Below, piece by piece: positions 17,341 through 26,528 of a stretch of DNA of 64,000 nt. This DNA is from Chitinophagales bacterium (GTDB lineage Bacteria; Bacteroidota; Bacteroidia; Chitinophagales; Saprospiraceae), in NCBI GenBank assembly GCA_013299105.1, contig JAAFJY010000033.1:30434-94433 (forward strand), in the 5' to 3' direction. Both the position numbers and the translations under genes were made by a program. The notes beneath the pieces were generated by a model. The model ran no database searches and was not told the DNA's origin. It saw only the letters and a program-made list of their open reading frames with translations. Numbering within the stretch: the stretch's first letter is position 1; each line of letters opens with the position of its first letter.

Positions 17341-17930
17341 ATTAACCAGAGGTTTAGTGGGGTTTAGGTGTTTTTGGGCATTACTGGGGTAGGGTTCAGT
17401 TCATGGGCTAGGGTTTAGTTTTGCTTAGGGCAAAATGGTGCATCAACTGTGGGTTTAGTTTCACTCAGGGCCAATAACTGGCTTGGGGTAGTCAGGGGCT
17501 TTTGGGCAAGTTTGTACCTAGGGCAGGTTCATTAACCAGGGGTTTAGTAGGGTTTGGGGCTTAGTTGGAGGTTTAGTTTTGGGACTTAACTGGGTTTTGA
17601 AAAGAAACATTAACCAGGGCTTGGTGTGGGGTTTAGTGGGTTTAGGTGTTTTGGGCATTACTGGGGTAGGGTTCAGTTCATGGGCTGGGGTTTAGTTTTG
17701 CTTAGGGCAAAATGGTGCATCAACTGTGGGTTTAGTTTCACTCAGGGCCAATAACTGGCTTGGGGTAGTCAGGGGCTTTTGGGCAAGTTTGTACCTAGGG
17801 CAGGTTCATTAACCAGGGGTTTAGTAGGGTTTTGGCCTTAGTTGGAGGTTTAGTTTTGGGACTTAACTGGGTTTTGAAAAAACATTAACCAGGGCTTAGT
17901 GTGGGGTTTAGTGGTTTCAGGTGTTTTTGA
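17341..17930 (+). repeat. 276-bp G/T-rich tandem repeat, about 2.1 copies
   Basis: A unit of about 276 bases is repeated head to tail: TTACTGGGGTAGGGTTCAGT occurs at 17381 and again at 17658, with the long sequence after it nearly identical. A third partial unit starts at 17884 (ATTAACCAGGGCTTAGTG). Within each unit the word GGTTTAG or GGGTTTAG occurs many times along with runs of four G, giving a strong G+T bias on the + strand. No open frame is preserved across units. Confidence 0.9.
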
Positions 17931-18666
17931 GTAAAAAAACTGGAGGGACGCGTCCAGGGATCATTTACTTTGGGGGGTACAGGGTTTTGGGAAAAAGTAG
18001 CTGGGGTCAGTTTGTTTCTTTAGGGGGAGGCGGGCAGACCAAATGTCCGCCCGCGTAAACCTCATAGTATGCTGGTTTCTTTGCCCAGCCCCTTGTCATC
18101 GGGGCTGGGCCTGGGGTGTTTAGTTCTTGGATATGAGTAATGGGTTTCGGGAAAAAAAACTTATAGTGAAGTTGAACTGTCGTACTTGTCAAGTTGGTGA
18201 TCAGCGATCGTTTTCGTTGATGATTCAAAAGTACAGGCACTTGGAAGGGTTTGAAAACAACGAAAAGGCCAAAATCGGGTTTCTGAGCAGGCCAAAACAT
18301 TGAAAATTTACATTTTTGAGTGGACTTTTAGGGCTTAACGAGAGGTGTTAAAAATTTGAAAATCAGATTTTTGTAAAAAAATAAAGCTTTAAAACCAAGC
18401 CACTTTAGTTTCTTGCCCAAAGGTGCTTTTTTTCGGGTTTCTGAAACATGAAAAAAAATTGAAAAAAATTTGCTGCGCATACTTTTTTTCCAAAATGGAT
18501 ATGCCTTTTTGGAATTTTACCCTTATTTCATTGCTTGTATATTGCCTAAAGCCATTACATTTACCATTACTAATCACACTCAGTTAAGCGATAGTATTGA
18601 TTTTTGCCACTAAGAAACGGTTTGAAGACTCCCCGTGGGCCAAACAGTTTCTAAGCGCTTGAGTGC
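17931..18666. other. Non-coding stretch between tandem repeat and next gene
   Basis: About 735 bases with no convincing gene. It includes a possible hairpin at about 18085-18116 (CAGCCCC with GGGGCTG) and AT-rich, A-run-laden sequence from 18300 on. A 97-codon frame on the minus strand (18007-18300) has proline-rich, atypical composition and no start context; I do not count it as a gene. Confidence 0.5.
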
Positions 18667-20211
18667 ATGTCCAAAAAAAACAGCCGTCCCGTTGTCAAAG
18701 ACGATCTTTTCGCCTTAATCAAAGCCATGTCTCCCTCTGAGAAACGCTATTTCAGCGTCAACAACAGCCGCAAGCGTGACAACAAGGGACAGGAAGAACG
18801 CAGTGAATACCTGGATTTGTACGACCTGCTCAGCAAAATGGAGGAATACGATGACACCAAATTGAAGCAGGCTTTCAAGGCCCGATTGGCCGATACCAAA
18901 GCCTATTTGTATGATGCCATCCTGCGCAGCATCAGACAATACCGCAGCAAACGCCTGCGGTATGGTCAAATCAAAGATAAAATCTTGGATGCCCGTTACC
19001 TCAACGACTTGGGGTTGTATGACCAGGCTTTTGCCAGCCTTGACAGCGCAGCTGAAATGGCCGAAAGCATTGACGATAACCTATCGCTGTTGGAAATCAA
19101 CCGTGAAAGGCGCAAGATCATGCGCATGCAACTCAATCAACCCATGATAGATTCCATGGCCGACTGCATTGCCGCGTATCCAAAGGAGCTGCAAAAAATT
19201 CAAATTGAAGCTAGTCACCTGGAAAAATACGACCAGATCATGAGTAAAATGGTCTTGAATGCGATGGTGAAATCGGAGGAGGAAAAGCAGACCCTGGCCC
19301 AAGATTTTCATTTGTTGCTTGACTTGAGCAATGAACCTACTCGACCACTGGCCCGCTTGCGCTTTTTTCAGGGGCGCTTTTTTTACTATTTTTATTTGGG
19401 CGATTTACAAAATGCTTATAAGAACTCGAATGAAGTACTAAAAATATGGTCGGCATTGCCCGTCCTACAGGTAGAAGAAAAGATCATGTACATCAACGAC
19501 ATGACCAATAACCTTAATGTACTTTGCCTATTTAAACAATACGATGAGGCCAGTAAAAAACTGAATGACCTCAAAAAGATCGAGACCCACTCCTTTCATG
19601 AAGAATACTTGTTGTTTCGTCGCTTTACTCACATTGATTTGTACCTGCGCATCAACCAGGTGGAGTTGAACCAGTTGGATGAACTTGAAGCCAGTGTAGC
19701 CCAAGGCCTGAAGCAGTATAAAATTCCAGCGGGTACTGAATCAAGTATGCTTTACAACCTTACTTTTCTGTTTTACATGGCTGAACGTTACGATGTTTGT
19801 ATTGATTACACGGATAGAATCTTGAAGCGCTACCAAGTCCAAGACCGGATTGACGCCCGTTTTTCGGCCAGTATCATCCGCATTTTGGCTATGTACGACC
19901 ATGAGGGTGATCAAATCGACAACGCTTTTCGCTCAACATTGCGCCTGTTTCAAGCCCAAAGTGCAGATTTTGACCTCAGTTTCGAAAATGAGATCGTCCA
20001 ATTTTTCCAAAAACTGAACAAAGCCACTGAACGGGAGCGCAAATCTTTGATCGCAGAATACCTCAATCACCTCATTCAACACCATTTGGACCCTGCCAAA
20101 TACCGCATGGGGATGAATGAAGTAATGGCCCACTGGTGCAGGGCAAAACTAAAGGGCATTGGTTTTGCTGAACAAGTACGACGCGGCGGAAATCCTTTTC
20201 AAACGGCCTAA
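18667..20211 (+). CDS. Bacteroidota-specific helical-repeat protein, function unknown
   Basis: A 514-residue, soluble, Lys/Glu/Leu-rich protein that looks almost entirely alpha-helical. The N-terminal DLFALIKAMSPSEKRYF is a motif I associate with a conserved Bacteroidota family of unknown function. Helical hairpins such as YDQAFASLDSAAEMAESIDD and YDEASKKLNDLKKIETHSF resemble TPR units, so it may be a TPR-like scaffold. No signal peptide, membrane helix or catalytic motif is visible. It stands alone: a long non-coding region precedes it and the next gene is on the opposite strand. The function is not known to me. Confidence 0.75.
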   Translation: MSKKNSRPVVKDDLFALIKAMSPSEKRYFSVNNSRKRDNKGQEERSEYLDLYDLLSKMEEYDDTKLKQAFKARLADTKAYLYDAILRSIRQYRSKRLRYGQIKDKILDARYLNDLGLYDQAFASLDSAAEMAESIDDNLSLLEINRERRKIMRMQLNQPMIDSMADCIAAYPKELQKIQIEASHLEKYDQIMSKMVLNAMVKSEEEKQTLAQDFHLLLDLSNEPTRPLARLRFFQGRFFYYFYLGDLQNAYKNSNEVLKIWSALPVLQVEEKIMYINDMTNNLNVLCLFKQYDEASKKLNDLKKIETHSFHEEYLLFRRFTHIDLYLRINQVELNQLDELEASVAQGLKQYKIPAGTESSMLYNLTFLFYMAERYDVCIDYTDRILKRYQVQDRIDARFSASIIRILAMYDHEGDQIDNAFRSTLRLFQAQSADFDLSFENEIVQFFQKLNKATERERKSLIAEYLNHLIQHHLDPAKYRMGMNEVMAHWCRAKLKGIGFAEQVRRGGNPFQTA

Positions 20212-20266
20212 ATTGGTGAGTATTTAAGAAAGCATTTTATTGCCCTTAGGAAGTTTAAAACAGCTT

Positions 20267-20791
20267 CTAAGCACTCTGCCCTCCATTGGGAGTGGTTTCA
20301 AAGACCAAATTGTTTCCTTCGCGGCGGATATACAAAGAAAAAGCCAAAAGATTGAGGAACAGGCAAATCGCTGTTTTTGAAGTGCTTTGTGCGGTTACGC
20401 TGAGGGTTTCGCCATTGGATGCTCGCAGGTCGCCAGTATAAAGCAGCATCTCACGTCCACCAATGGTGTCTACGCTGCCCATTTTGATTGGAGGGCGACC
20501 TGTAAAACTGCTGGATTGAGAAAAGCCAGGCTCCAGAGTAAGTGGCTGGATCAGCGAAAATTGACCATTGGTCTGGTCCAAAGCGATGAGAAGCTGGCTA
20601 TGTCCCAATTCGATTTTCAGGCTGCGCAACTCAGGGTGGGATGGTAAAGGTGCATTTTGAAGTACTTTGACCTGGGCATTTTCAAAAGTAAGGCAAATTC
20701 CATTACCAGAGAGAATGGCCTGCTGTAGAAGGCCATTCTCGTGGTATACCACGGAATGATAGTCGAAAGAAAAGGCAAGTAGGTTAAGCAT
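20267..20791 (-). CDS. Hypothetical protein
   Basis: A 174-residue protein of unknown function, without signal peptide or membrane segment. The composition suggests mostly beta structure (alternating strands such as GICLTFENAQVKVLQ and SLKIELGHSQLLIALDQ). The ATG at 20791 starts MLNLLAFSFDYHSVVYH, and the phrase LNLLAF recurs near the C-terminus (LFLNLLAFSLYIRR), suggesting two similar halves. It lies about 100 bases downstream of the STAS gene on the same strand and could be co-transcribed with it. Codon use matches the neighbours, which supports it being a real gene. Confidence 0.6.
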   Translation of the reverse strand: MLNLLAFSFDYHSVVYHENGLLQQAILSGNGICLTFENAQVKVLQNAPLPSHPELRSLKIELGHSQLLIALDQTNGQFSLIQPLTLEPGFSQSSSFTGRPPIKMGSVDTIGGREMLLYTGDLRASNGETLSVTAQSTSKTAICLFLNLLAFSLYIRREGNNLVFETTPNGGQSA

Positions 20792-20897
20792 AGGTTTTAG
20801 GGTTTAGCTTACAAGAAACGAGTGATAATCACTGATCAATCAGAAAATTATCCAAGTATAACACAACTGTGTTCAAAAAGATTCTAATAAGGCAGTA

Positions 20898-21290
20898 CTA
20901 TTCTTCTTCGCTTGCGGGATCATCAGATTCCAACTCGCGTTGCAATTCCTGGAGCATGATGTATTCTACCGAAGCTTCCGTACTGGGACGAACAGCAACC
21001 ACAGTTTCTAAACGAGAAATATCAATCAGGCGAGCCACATTAGGGGCAGTTGCACCTGTCAACACAAAAGTACCCTGTTCTTTCCAAAGGCGGTCAGCTG
21101 TCAAAATGGCGCTTAAACCAGAAGAATCGACGTATTTCACTGACGAAATGTCGAGGATGAGGTTTTGAACTCCTTCGTTGAATAGGAAAATGATCTCAGA
21201 CTTGAGTTCTGGGGCGACAATGGAGTTCAGGTTTTCGGCCTGAATTTCCAGAATGGCATAGCGTTCCTGCTTATCTACTGAAAACTTCAT
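20898..21290 (-). CDS. STAS domain anti-sigma factor antagonist-like protein
   Basis: A 130-residue single STAS domain of the SpoIIAA/RsbV type. The hallmark helix start is YVDSSGLSAIL, with Ser57 the expected phosphorylation site. Strands and helices fit throughout (ILEIQAENLNSIVAPEL; LILDISSV; GTFVLTGATAPNVARLI). The C-terminal 25 residues are acidic (LESDDPASEEE), longer than in the minimal domain. No anti-sigma kinase, phosphatase or sigma factor is adjacent, so its partner lies elsewhere. Upstream, the complement of 21373-21380 reads TATCTTTG, a candidate -7 box about 80 bases before the ATG. Confidence 0.85.
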   Translation of the reverse strand: MKFSVDKQERYAILEIQAENLNSIVAPELKSEIIFLFNEGVQNLILDISSVKYVDSSGLSAILTADRLWKEQGTFVLTGATAPNVARLIDISRLETVVAVRPSTEASVEYIMLQELQRELESDDPASEEE

Positions 21291-21517
21291 ATACGTTTCC
21301 GCTTATAGTTTTTGACCCAATCTTGTGATCAGGCAAATTGTCAGGTACAACTTGGGTCAAAAAAATTCCGGGCAAAGATAAAATGTAAAGTGAAAATGAA
21401 AACCCGAATTTGAGCTTTTTTATCATTTGGCTCAAGAACTGGTCTAATTCGAGGTCAGAGGCACAAAATAAAGCTTGCTTTTGTAAAATTAAACCTGATT
21501 TTGCCACAAAAATCCAA

Positions 21518-21650
21518 GGGAACGTAAAAAAATGAGGTGGACGGATTTGGGTTTAGTAAAAAAAGCTAAGCAACTGATTGGAAGGAAGTTGTGTTCTTTT
21601 TTTACTAAACCTCAAGAGCAAATGTGTCCATTTTATTTTAGCTCAAATAC
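21518..21650. repeat. Hairpin repeat family A, copy 3
   Basis: It runs from GGGAACGTAAAAAAATGAGG to TTTTAGCTCAAATAC with the central pair AAGCAACTGATTG and GGAAGTTGTGTTC. It is the best-conserved partner of copy 5 at 41825. It lies in the divergent region between the STAS gene and clpC. Confidence 0.8.
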
Positions 21651-21749
21651 GAAAGCACGCAAAGTCTAAAATAAACCATGTGCTGCTTTTTAGCGTTTAT
21701 TCTGCGAAAATGGGCAATTTGGGATCCAAAATGGCCCATTGGGTAAAAA

Positions 21750-21877
21750 AGCTTACAAAAATAGGTAAACGAGTTTGGGTTTAGTTAAAAAAGATAAACA
21801 ACTGGATAAAAGGAAGTTGTATTCTCTCTTGCTAAACCTCAAAAGCAAAGTTGGTTGCCTGATTTTAGCTCAGATAC
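21750..21877. repeat. Hairpin repeat family A, copy 4 (diverged)
   Basis: A more degenerate copy about 100 bases after copy 3, with the same order of blocks: GAGTTTGGGTTTAGTTAAAA, AACAACTGGATAAAAGGAAG, TGCTAAACCTCAAAAGCAAA, then TTTTAGCTCAGATAC. Two copies side by side make this the densest cluster. The rest of 21291-22226 holds no gene that I can support. Confidence 0.7.
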
Positions 21878-22226
21878 TAGGGTTGGAGAGCAGGTTTTCA
21901 TCGAATAGATGGATTCGTCCGCTGAAAAAAACACTTTTTTTTGTCGTAAAAGCTTGAAAATAAGCTTTTCGAGCCCTGAATTTTGCTCTTGGGCATTGTG
22001 TTTCTGCCTAAAATGTGGCAATATTTATGGGGCAAAAAACTTGTTTAAGTTGTAGCTATTGTGTAAACTTGTTCGATGACCTTTTTATAGGTTCTACGTC
22101 TTAATTTACAGCAATGTCTCAATTTACTGCGAATGCAGCTTTTTGGTACGATTCTTGATCTCAATTGATGGAACTTACTAGCCCCTCTTTCCCCAAAACC
22201 AACTCACCATCAGAATTCGACAACGC

Positions 22227-24791
22227 ATGAATAATAGAAGATTTTCGCCCAAAGTGAAAGAAGTCATCAAGCGGAGCCGGGAAGAAGCTTTCCGACTTGG
22301 CCACGACTTCATTGGCACGGAGCACTTGCTGTTGGGAATTGTTTCGGAAAGAGACAGCCTGGCGGTCCGAGTCCTCGAATCCTTGGATGTGGAGTTGTCT
22401 GAACTGAAACAAACCCTGGCGGATTCAGTCCAAAAAATTCCTGCAAACAACACCAACCTCAGTGTAGGTACTTTGCCACTCAACAAACAAGCTGAAAAAG
22501 TCCTAAAAGTGACATTTCTCGAAGCCAAAATGTTGAAAAGCGAAGAAATCAGTCCAGAGCACCTCGTGTTGTCAATCCTTAAGCACAAGGACAATCCCGC
22601 TTCGCGGATCCTGATGCAATTTGAAGTGGAATACGAAATCTACAAGGCAGAGTTAGAATATGTGAAGCAGGATCAAGATTTCTCTTCCATCGAACCACCT
22701 TACAACCAGGCTCCGTCCAACGACGATGATCCTTACGACGATGAAGAACGTGGTGCAGGTGGTGGTTTCCAACAACGGAAGTCCAACTCTAAGTCACGTA
22801 CGCCAGTACTCGACAACTTTGGCCGTGATGTGACCAAACTTGCCGAAGAAGGCCGCTTGGACCCCATCATTGGCCGTGAAAACGAAATCGAGCGCGTTTC
22901 GCAGATCCTTTCCCGTCGTAAAAAGAACAACCCTATTCTCATCGGTGAGCCAGGGGTTGGTAAAACGGCGATTGTAGAAGGTTTGGCCCTGCGGATCATG
23001 CAGCGCAAGGTATCCCGTACCTTGTTCAACAAGCGCATTGTGATGCTAGACCTGGCTGCCTTGGTGGCAGGCACTAAGTACCGTGGCCAGTTCGAAGAGC
23101 GCATGAAAGCGATCATGAACGAGTTGGAAAAAACCCGTGACGTGATCCTGTTCATCGACGAAATCCACACGATGGTTGGGGCAGGTGGTGCAACGGGTTC
23201 TCTGGATGCTTCCAACATCTTTAAGCCAGCTTTGGCCCGGGGCGAGCTCCAGTGTATCGGCGCTTCGACCTTGGATGAGTACCGCCAATACATCGAAAAA
23301 GATGGTGCCCTAGACCGTCGCTTCCAAAAAGTAATGGTGGACCCACCATCTGCCGATGAAGCGATCAATATCCTGCACAACATCAAGTCTAAGTACGAGG
23401 AATTCCACAATGTCGTTTATGATGACGATGCGATCAAAGCCTGCGTACGCCTGAGCGACCGTTACATCACGGACCGGTTCTTGCCCGATAAGGCGATTGA
23501 CGTGTTGGATGAAGTTGGCGCTCGTGTTCACTTGAAGAACATTCACGTTCCAAAGCACATTGAAGAGCTGGAAAAGCAGATTGAGGAATTGAAAGAATCC
23601 AAAAATCAGGCGGTCAAAAACCAGCAATACGAGCGCGCCGCCGATCTGCGCGATCGCGAATCAAAATTGGTACGCCAATTGGAGTTTGCTAAAGTGCAGT
23701 GGGAGGAAGAGTCCAAGACCAAGCGTTACCCCGTCAATGAAGAAGCCATTGCTGAAGTAGTGTCGATGATGACGGGTATTCCAGTGATGCGGGTAGCCCA
23801 GAGCGAAAGCAAAAAGCTGGTGAGCATGGCTACCGACATGCAAAACAAGATCATCGGCCAAAACGAAGCGCTGCTCAAGATCACCAAGGCCATCCAGCGC
23901 AACCGCGTGGGCCTGAAAGATCCCTCCAAGCCAATCGGATCCTTTATTTTCCTTGGCCCGACCGGGGTAGGTAAAACCGAATTGGCCAAGGCTTTGGCCC
24001 GCTACCTTTTCGACTCTGAAGATGCCTTGATCCGCATTGACATGAGCGAATACATGGAAAAATTCTCGGTGAGCCGCCTCATTGGCGCGCCTCCAGGATA
24101 CGTGGGTTATGAAGAAGGTGGCCAATTGACCGAAAAAGTACGCCGCAAACCATACTCGGTCGTGCTGCTCGACGAAATCGAAAAAGCCCACCCGGATGTG
24201 TACAATATCTTGTTGCAAGTGTTGGACGATGGCCAATTGACAGATGGCTTGGGCCGCAAGGTGGACTTCAAAAACACTTTGATCATCATGACCTCTAACA
24301 TTGGTGTACGTCAACTGAAAGATTTTGGCCAAGGCGTAGGTTTCTCGACCAAAGCCCGCCAGGAAGCTGCCGACGACACCACGAAGTCGGTGATTCAAAA
24401 TGCTTTGAAGAAAACCTTCTCGCCAGAATTCCTCAACCGCATTGACGATGTGGTGGTGTTCAACAGCTTAGGTCAGGAGGAGATTTTCAAGATCATCGAC
24501 ATCACGCTGCAAGACCTGTACAAGCGCTTGGCAGCCATGAATACCAACTACAAGCTAGTGCTCAGCGATGAAGCCAAGAAATTTGTAGCCGAAAAAGGAT
24601 TTGACCCACAATTTGGCGCACGTCCATTGCACCGGGCCATCCAGAAATACTTGGAAGACCCGCTAGCCGAGTTTATCCTCAGCGAAAATCCACCGGAAGG
24701 TAGCCTGCTCGAAGCCGTGAAAACGGAAGGCAGCGAAGAACTGCAAATCGTTTTGGGTAAAGAAGTCAACTCAGATGTGGAAGGGAATTAA
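22227..24791 (+). CDS. clpC: ATP-dependent Clp protease ATP-binding subunit ClpC
   Basis: An 854-residue Hsp100 unfoldase that feeds substrates to ClpP in the cytoplasm. Domains in order: a double Clp N domain (about 1-145, RFSPKVKEVIKRSREEAF and GTEHLLLGI), an acidic linker, AAA-1 with Walker A GEPGVGKT at about 239-246, a coiled-coil middle domain with a UVR motif (about 447-487, YERAADLRDRESKL) that marks ClpC rather than ClpA or ClpB, and AAA-2 with Walker A GPTGVGKT at about 575-582. The end (DPQFGARPLHRAIQKYLEDP) is the normal D2-small domain, so it is complete. No clpP, mcsA or ctsR gene is nearby. The start ATG follows directly after AACGC without a clear ribosome site. Confidence 0.93.
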   Translation: MNNRRFSPKVKEVIKRSREEAFRLGHDFIGTEHLLLGIVSERDSLAVRVLESLDVELSELKQTLADSVQKIPANNTNLSVGTLPLNKQAEKVLKVTFLEAKMLKSEEISPEHLVLSILKHKDNPASRILMQFEVEYEIYKAELEYVKQDQDFSSIEPPYNQAPSNDDDPYDDEERGAGGGFQQRKSNSKSRTPVLDNFGRDVTKLAEEGRLDPIIGRENEIERVSQILSRRKKNNPILIGEPGVGKTAIVEGLALRIMQRKVSRTLFNKRIVMLDLAALVAGTKYRGQFEERMKAIMNELEKTRDVILFIDEIHTMVGAGGATGSLDASNIFKPALARGELQCIGASTLDEYRQYIEKDGALDRRFQKVMVDPPSADEAINILHNIKSKYEEFHNVVYDDDAIKACVRLSDRYITDRFLPDKAIDVLDEVGARVHLKNIHVPKHIEELEKQIEELKESKNQAVKNQQYERAADLRDRESKLVRQLEFAKVQWEEESKTKRYPVNEEAIAEVVSMMTGIPVMRVAQSESKKLVSMATDMQNKIIGQNEALLKITKAIQRNRVGLKDPSKPIGSFIFLGPTGVGKTELAKALARYLFDSEDALIRIDMSEYMEKFSVSRLIGAPPGYVGYEEGGQLTEKVRRKPYSVVLLDEIEKAHPDVYNILLQVLDDGQLTDGLGRKVDFKNTLIIMTSNIGVRQLKDFGQGVGFSTKARQEAADDTTKSVIQNALKKTFSPEFLNRIDDVVVFNSLGQEEIFKIIDITLQDLYKRLAAMNTNYKLVLSDEAKKFVAEKGFDPQFGARPLHRAIQKYLEDPLAEFILSENPPEGSLLEAVKTEGSEELQIVLGKEVNSDVEGN

Positions 24792-25406
24792 TGGTTGTTC
24801 AAGGCCATTTCATCGCCCTTTTGCCCAAAATGAAGCCTGATTTTTACTATCGGTATTGTTGAGCAAAAAAGTAGAAGTTTGGGTCTTTCCCATTTCGGTC
24901 AAAAAAGGCCAGTTGTCCGTGGTTATTCGCCTCTTTTTGCGAAGGTAGCTATCGGTACGAATTACAAATACCCCCTAGGTTGCAGGCAGGCTATTTGGCT
25001 TTGTAGCAAGGCGAGAGGAGGGAAAATAGTGGACTATTTGACCAACGAACAACGCAGCTACGGAGACAAAGAGCCCGTGGAACTTGGGGCAGATTTACAA
25101 TTTGGACCACTAGGGCCACCCCCACAAAAAGCAGGCTCGACTGACGAAAAACTGTCATATTTTTTGTCTTGAAACCACAGTCCTAAACTTTTACTAAAAA
25201 ATATCATTTAAAAAAGAAGGGAACTTCTATGTGAAGCGCTCTTCTTTTTTTTAATTTTGGGAATTCTTTTCGCTTTGACTTTGTTTCCGTTCGAATACTC
25301 AGTGCGCATGTCTAACCCTTGGAGGCCTAGCCAGAAAAATTTAAACATGCTTTCAGGTTCATCAATAAAGCGAGCGAGCAACATTATTTAACAAAACATC
25401 ATTCAT
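24792..25406. other. Intergenic region upstream of infC, possible structured leader
   Basis: 615 bases without a gene that I trust. The middle part (about 24940-25120) is GC-richer than the ends and contains AAGGCGAGAGGAGG and GTTGCAGGCAGGC. A 97-codon frame here (24879-25172) lacks any recognisable domain. The 3' part contains a terminator-like hairpin (25210-25252) and then about 150 bases to the infC start. Confidence 0.4.
25210..25252 (+). terminator. Terminator-like hairpin before infC
   Basis: AAAAAAGAAG pairs with CTTCTTTTTT around GGAACTTCTATGTGAAGCG, which contains its own small stem (CTTC with GAAG). It is followed by a run of eight T. It may end the transcript from clpC or act as an attenuator in the infC leader. 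Confidence 0.5.
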
Positions 25407-26075
25407 TTGGCAAAGAACTTTTATGGTGGCGGTGGCCCCAGGAGACCCGGCGGCGGCTCTGGTGGTTTTGGTGGCGGTAATCGCCCAGGAGGTGGGGGAC
25501 GTGACCGCAGATTCCCTCAAGAAGACGACAAAAATCAACACCGGGTAAATGACCAAATCCGTGTCCCACAGATTCGCCTGATAGGGGACAACATGGAGGC
25601 AATCAGCGCAATCGTGGGGCAGAATGTCCTGTCCGGGGAAGTCTATAACACCCGAGATGCCTTGATTTGGGCCGAGAAAACTGATCTCGATTTGGTTGAA
25701 ATCTCACCCAACGCAGAACCTCCGGTGGTGCGCATCATCGACTACAACAAGTTTTTGTACGAGAAAAAGCGCAAAGAAAAAGAAATCAAATCCAAAGCGG
25801 CTAAAACGGTCATCAAGGAAATTCGTTTCGGCCCAAATACTGATGACCACGACTTTGACTTCAAATTACGCCATGCTAAAACCTTTTTGGAAGAAGGTGC
25901 TAAGGTCAAAGCCTATGTAAATTTCCGTGGTCGTACCATTGTGTTCAAAGACCGCGGAGAAGTATTGCTGCTCAAGTTTTTGAAAGAATTGGAAGAACTA
26001 GGCTCTCCTGAGTCGCTGCCCAAGCTCGAAGGCCGGCGCATGATCGTGATCATTTCGCCTAAGAAGAAGAAGTGA
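25407..26075 (+). CDS. infC: Translation initiation factor IF-3
   Basis: IF-3 binds the 30S subunit and checks start-codon pairing. About 222 residues: a Gly/Arg-rich N-terminal extension (residues 5-35), then the IF3-N domain (VPQIRLIGDNMEAISAI, ALIWAEKTDLDLVEISPNAE, PPVVRIIDYNKF) and the IF3-C domain (IKEIRFGPNTDDHDFDFKL, VNFRGRTIVFKDRG). There is no in-frame ATG until 25591, inside the conserved IF3-N domain, so initiation must use a non-AUG codon. TTG at 25407 gives MAKNFYGG and is taken here; ATT at 25401 or ATC at 25398 are also in frame. Rare starts are known for infC in other bacteria, where they allow autoregulation. The usual neighbours thrS, rpmI and rplT are absent. Confidence 0.9.
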   Translation: MAKNFYGGGGPRRPGGGSGGFGGGNRPGGGGRDRRFPQEDDKNQHRVNDQIRVPQIRLIGDNMEAISAIVGQNVLSGEVYNTRDALIWAEKTDLDLVEISPNAEPPVVRIIDYNKFLYEKKRKEKEIKSKAAKTVIKEIRFGPNTDDHDFDFKLRHAKTFLEEGAKVKAYVNFRGRTIVFKDRGEVLLLKFLKELEELGSPESLPKLEGRRMIVIISPKKKK

Positions 26076-26100
26076 TGGCCCATTGCTGGCAATAGAAATA

Positions 26101-26139
26101 AAAAAAGCGTTGGCTCTTGTATGGGGTCAACGCTTTTTT
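26101..26139 (+). terminator. Intrinsic terminator of infC
   Basis: AAAAAAGCGTTG pairs with CAACGCTTTTTT around a 15-base loop, 25 bases after the infC stop. Its last bases touch the stop codon of the converging zinc finger gene. Confidence 0.85.
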
Positions 26140-26416
26140 ATTCCTCCTCCCCCGGTACAAACAAATCGTCGGCGTAACACCACATCCAGTCTTCACCAGG
26201 CTCGGCAGAGCGCACCACTGGGTGCTTGCTGGCGTGGTAATGCTTGGTAGCGTGCCGCTGCGGTGAGGAGTCGCAGCAACGCGTGAGCCCACAGGTTTGG
26301 CAGGTGCGCAGGTGTACCCAGGTACTGCCCATTTCGATACAATCTACACATACGCCGCCTTGATCCACGATGATTTGTTCGGGAGCCGGGATGTGCGCAC
26401 AGGTTTGTTCTTGCAT
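26138..26416 (-). CDS. UBP-type zinc finger domain protein
   Basis: A 92-residue protein that is essentially one ZnF-UBP domain. The pattern is C(x)H near the start (TCAHIP), CVDCIEMG, CQTCGLTRCCDSS, then HATKHYHASKHPV, with the Cys and His positions expected for zinc binding. A downstream strand (DWMWCYADDLFV) closes the fold. In eukaryotes this domain binds the ubiquitin C-terminus; the role of small bacterial versions is not established. The ATG at 26416 is taken, as the longer form would need a TTG six codons earlier. It converges with infC and shares its terminator. Confidence 0.85.
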   Translation of the reverse strand: MQEQTCAHIPAPEQIIVDQGGVCVDCIEMGSTWVHLRTCQTCGLTRCCDSSPQRHATKHYHASKHPVVRSAEPGEDWMWCYADDLFVPGEEE

Positions 26417-26528
26417 GGTTCGCTGTTTTTGCAAGGTTCAAAAAAAGAAATGGAAAAATAGCGCATTTTGTTTGTGGAGCCGTGTGTAATTTTTGCTGCC
26501 CGCTCATCATGGTAGAAAACTCACTATC

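Noticed and set aside
17341..17930. Possible CRISPR array
   Set aside because: The period is about 276 bases with the whole unit conserved; there are no short repeats with unique spacers and no cas genes.
18007..18300. 97-codon minus-strand frame
   Set aside because: Its composition is Pro- and Tyr-rich without a recognisable motif, and it sits in a repeat-derived non-coding stretch.
22733..23410. 225-codon and neighbouring frames antisense to clpC
   Set aside because: They are shadows of ClpC AAA domains, Ser/Arg-rich and without motifs.
24879..25172. 97-codon frame before infC
   Set aside because: No domain, weak codon use and no promoter; described as non-coding leader instead.
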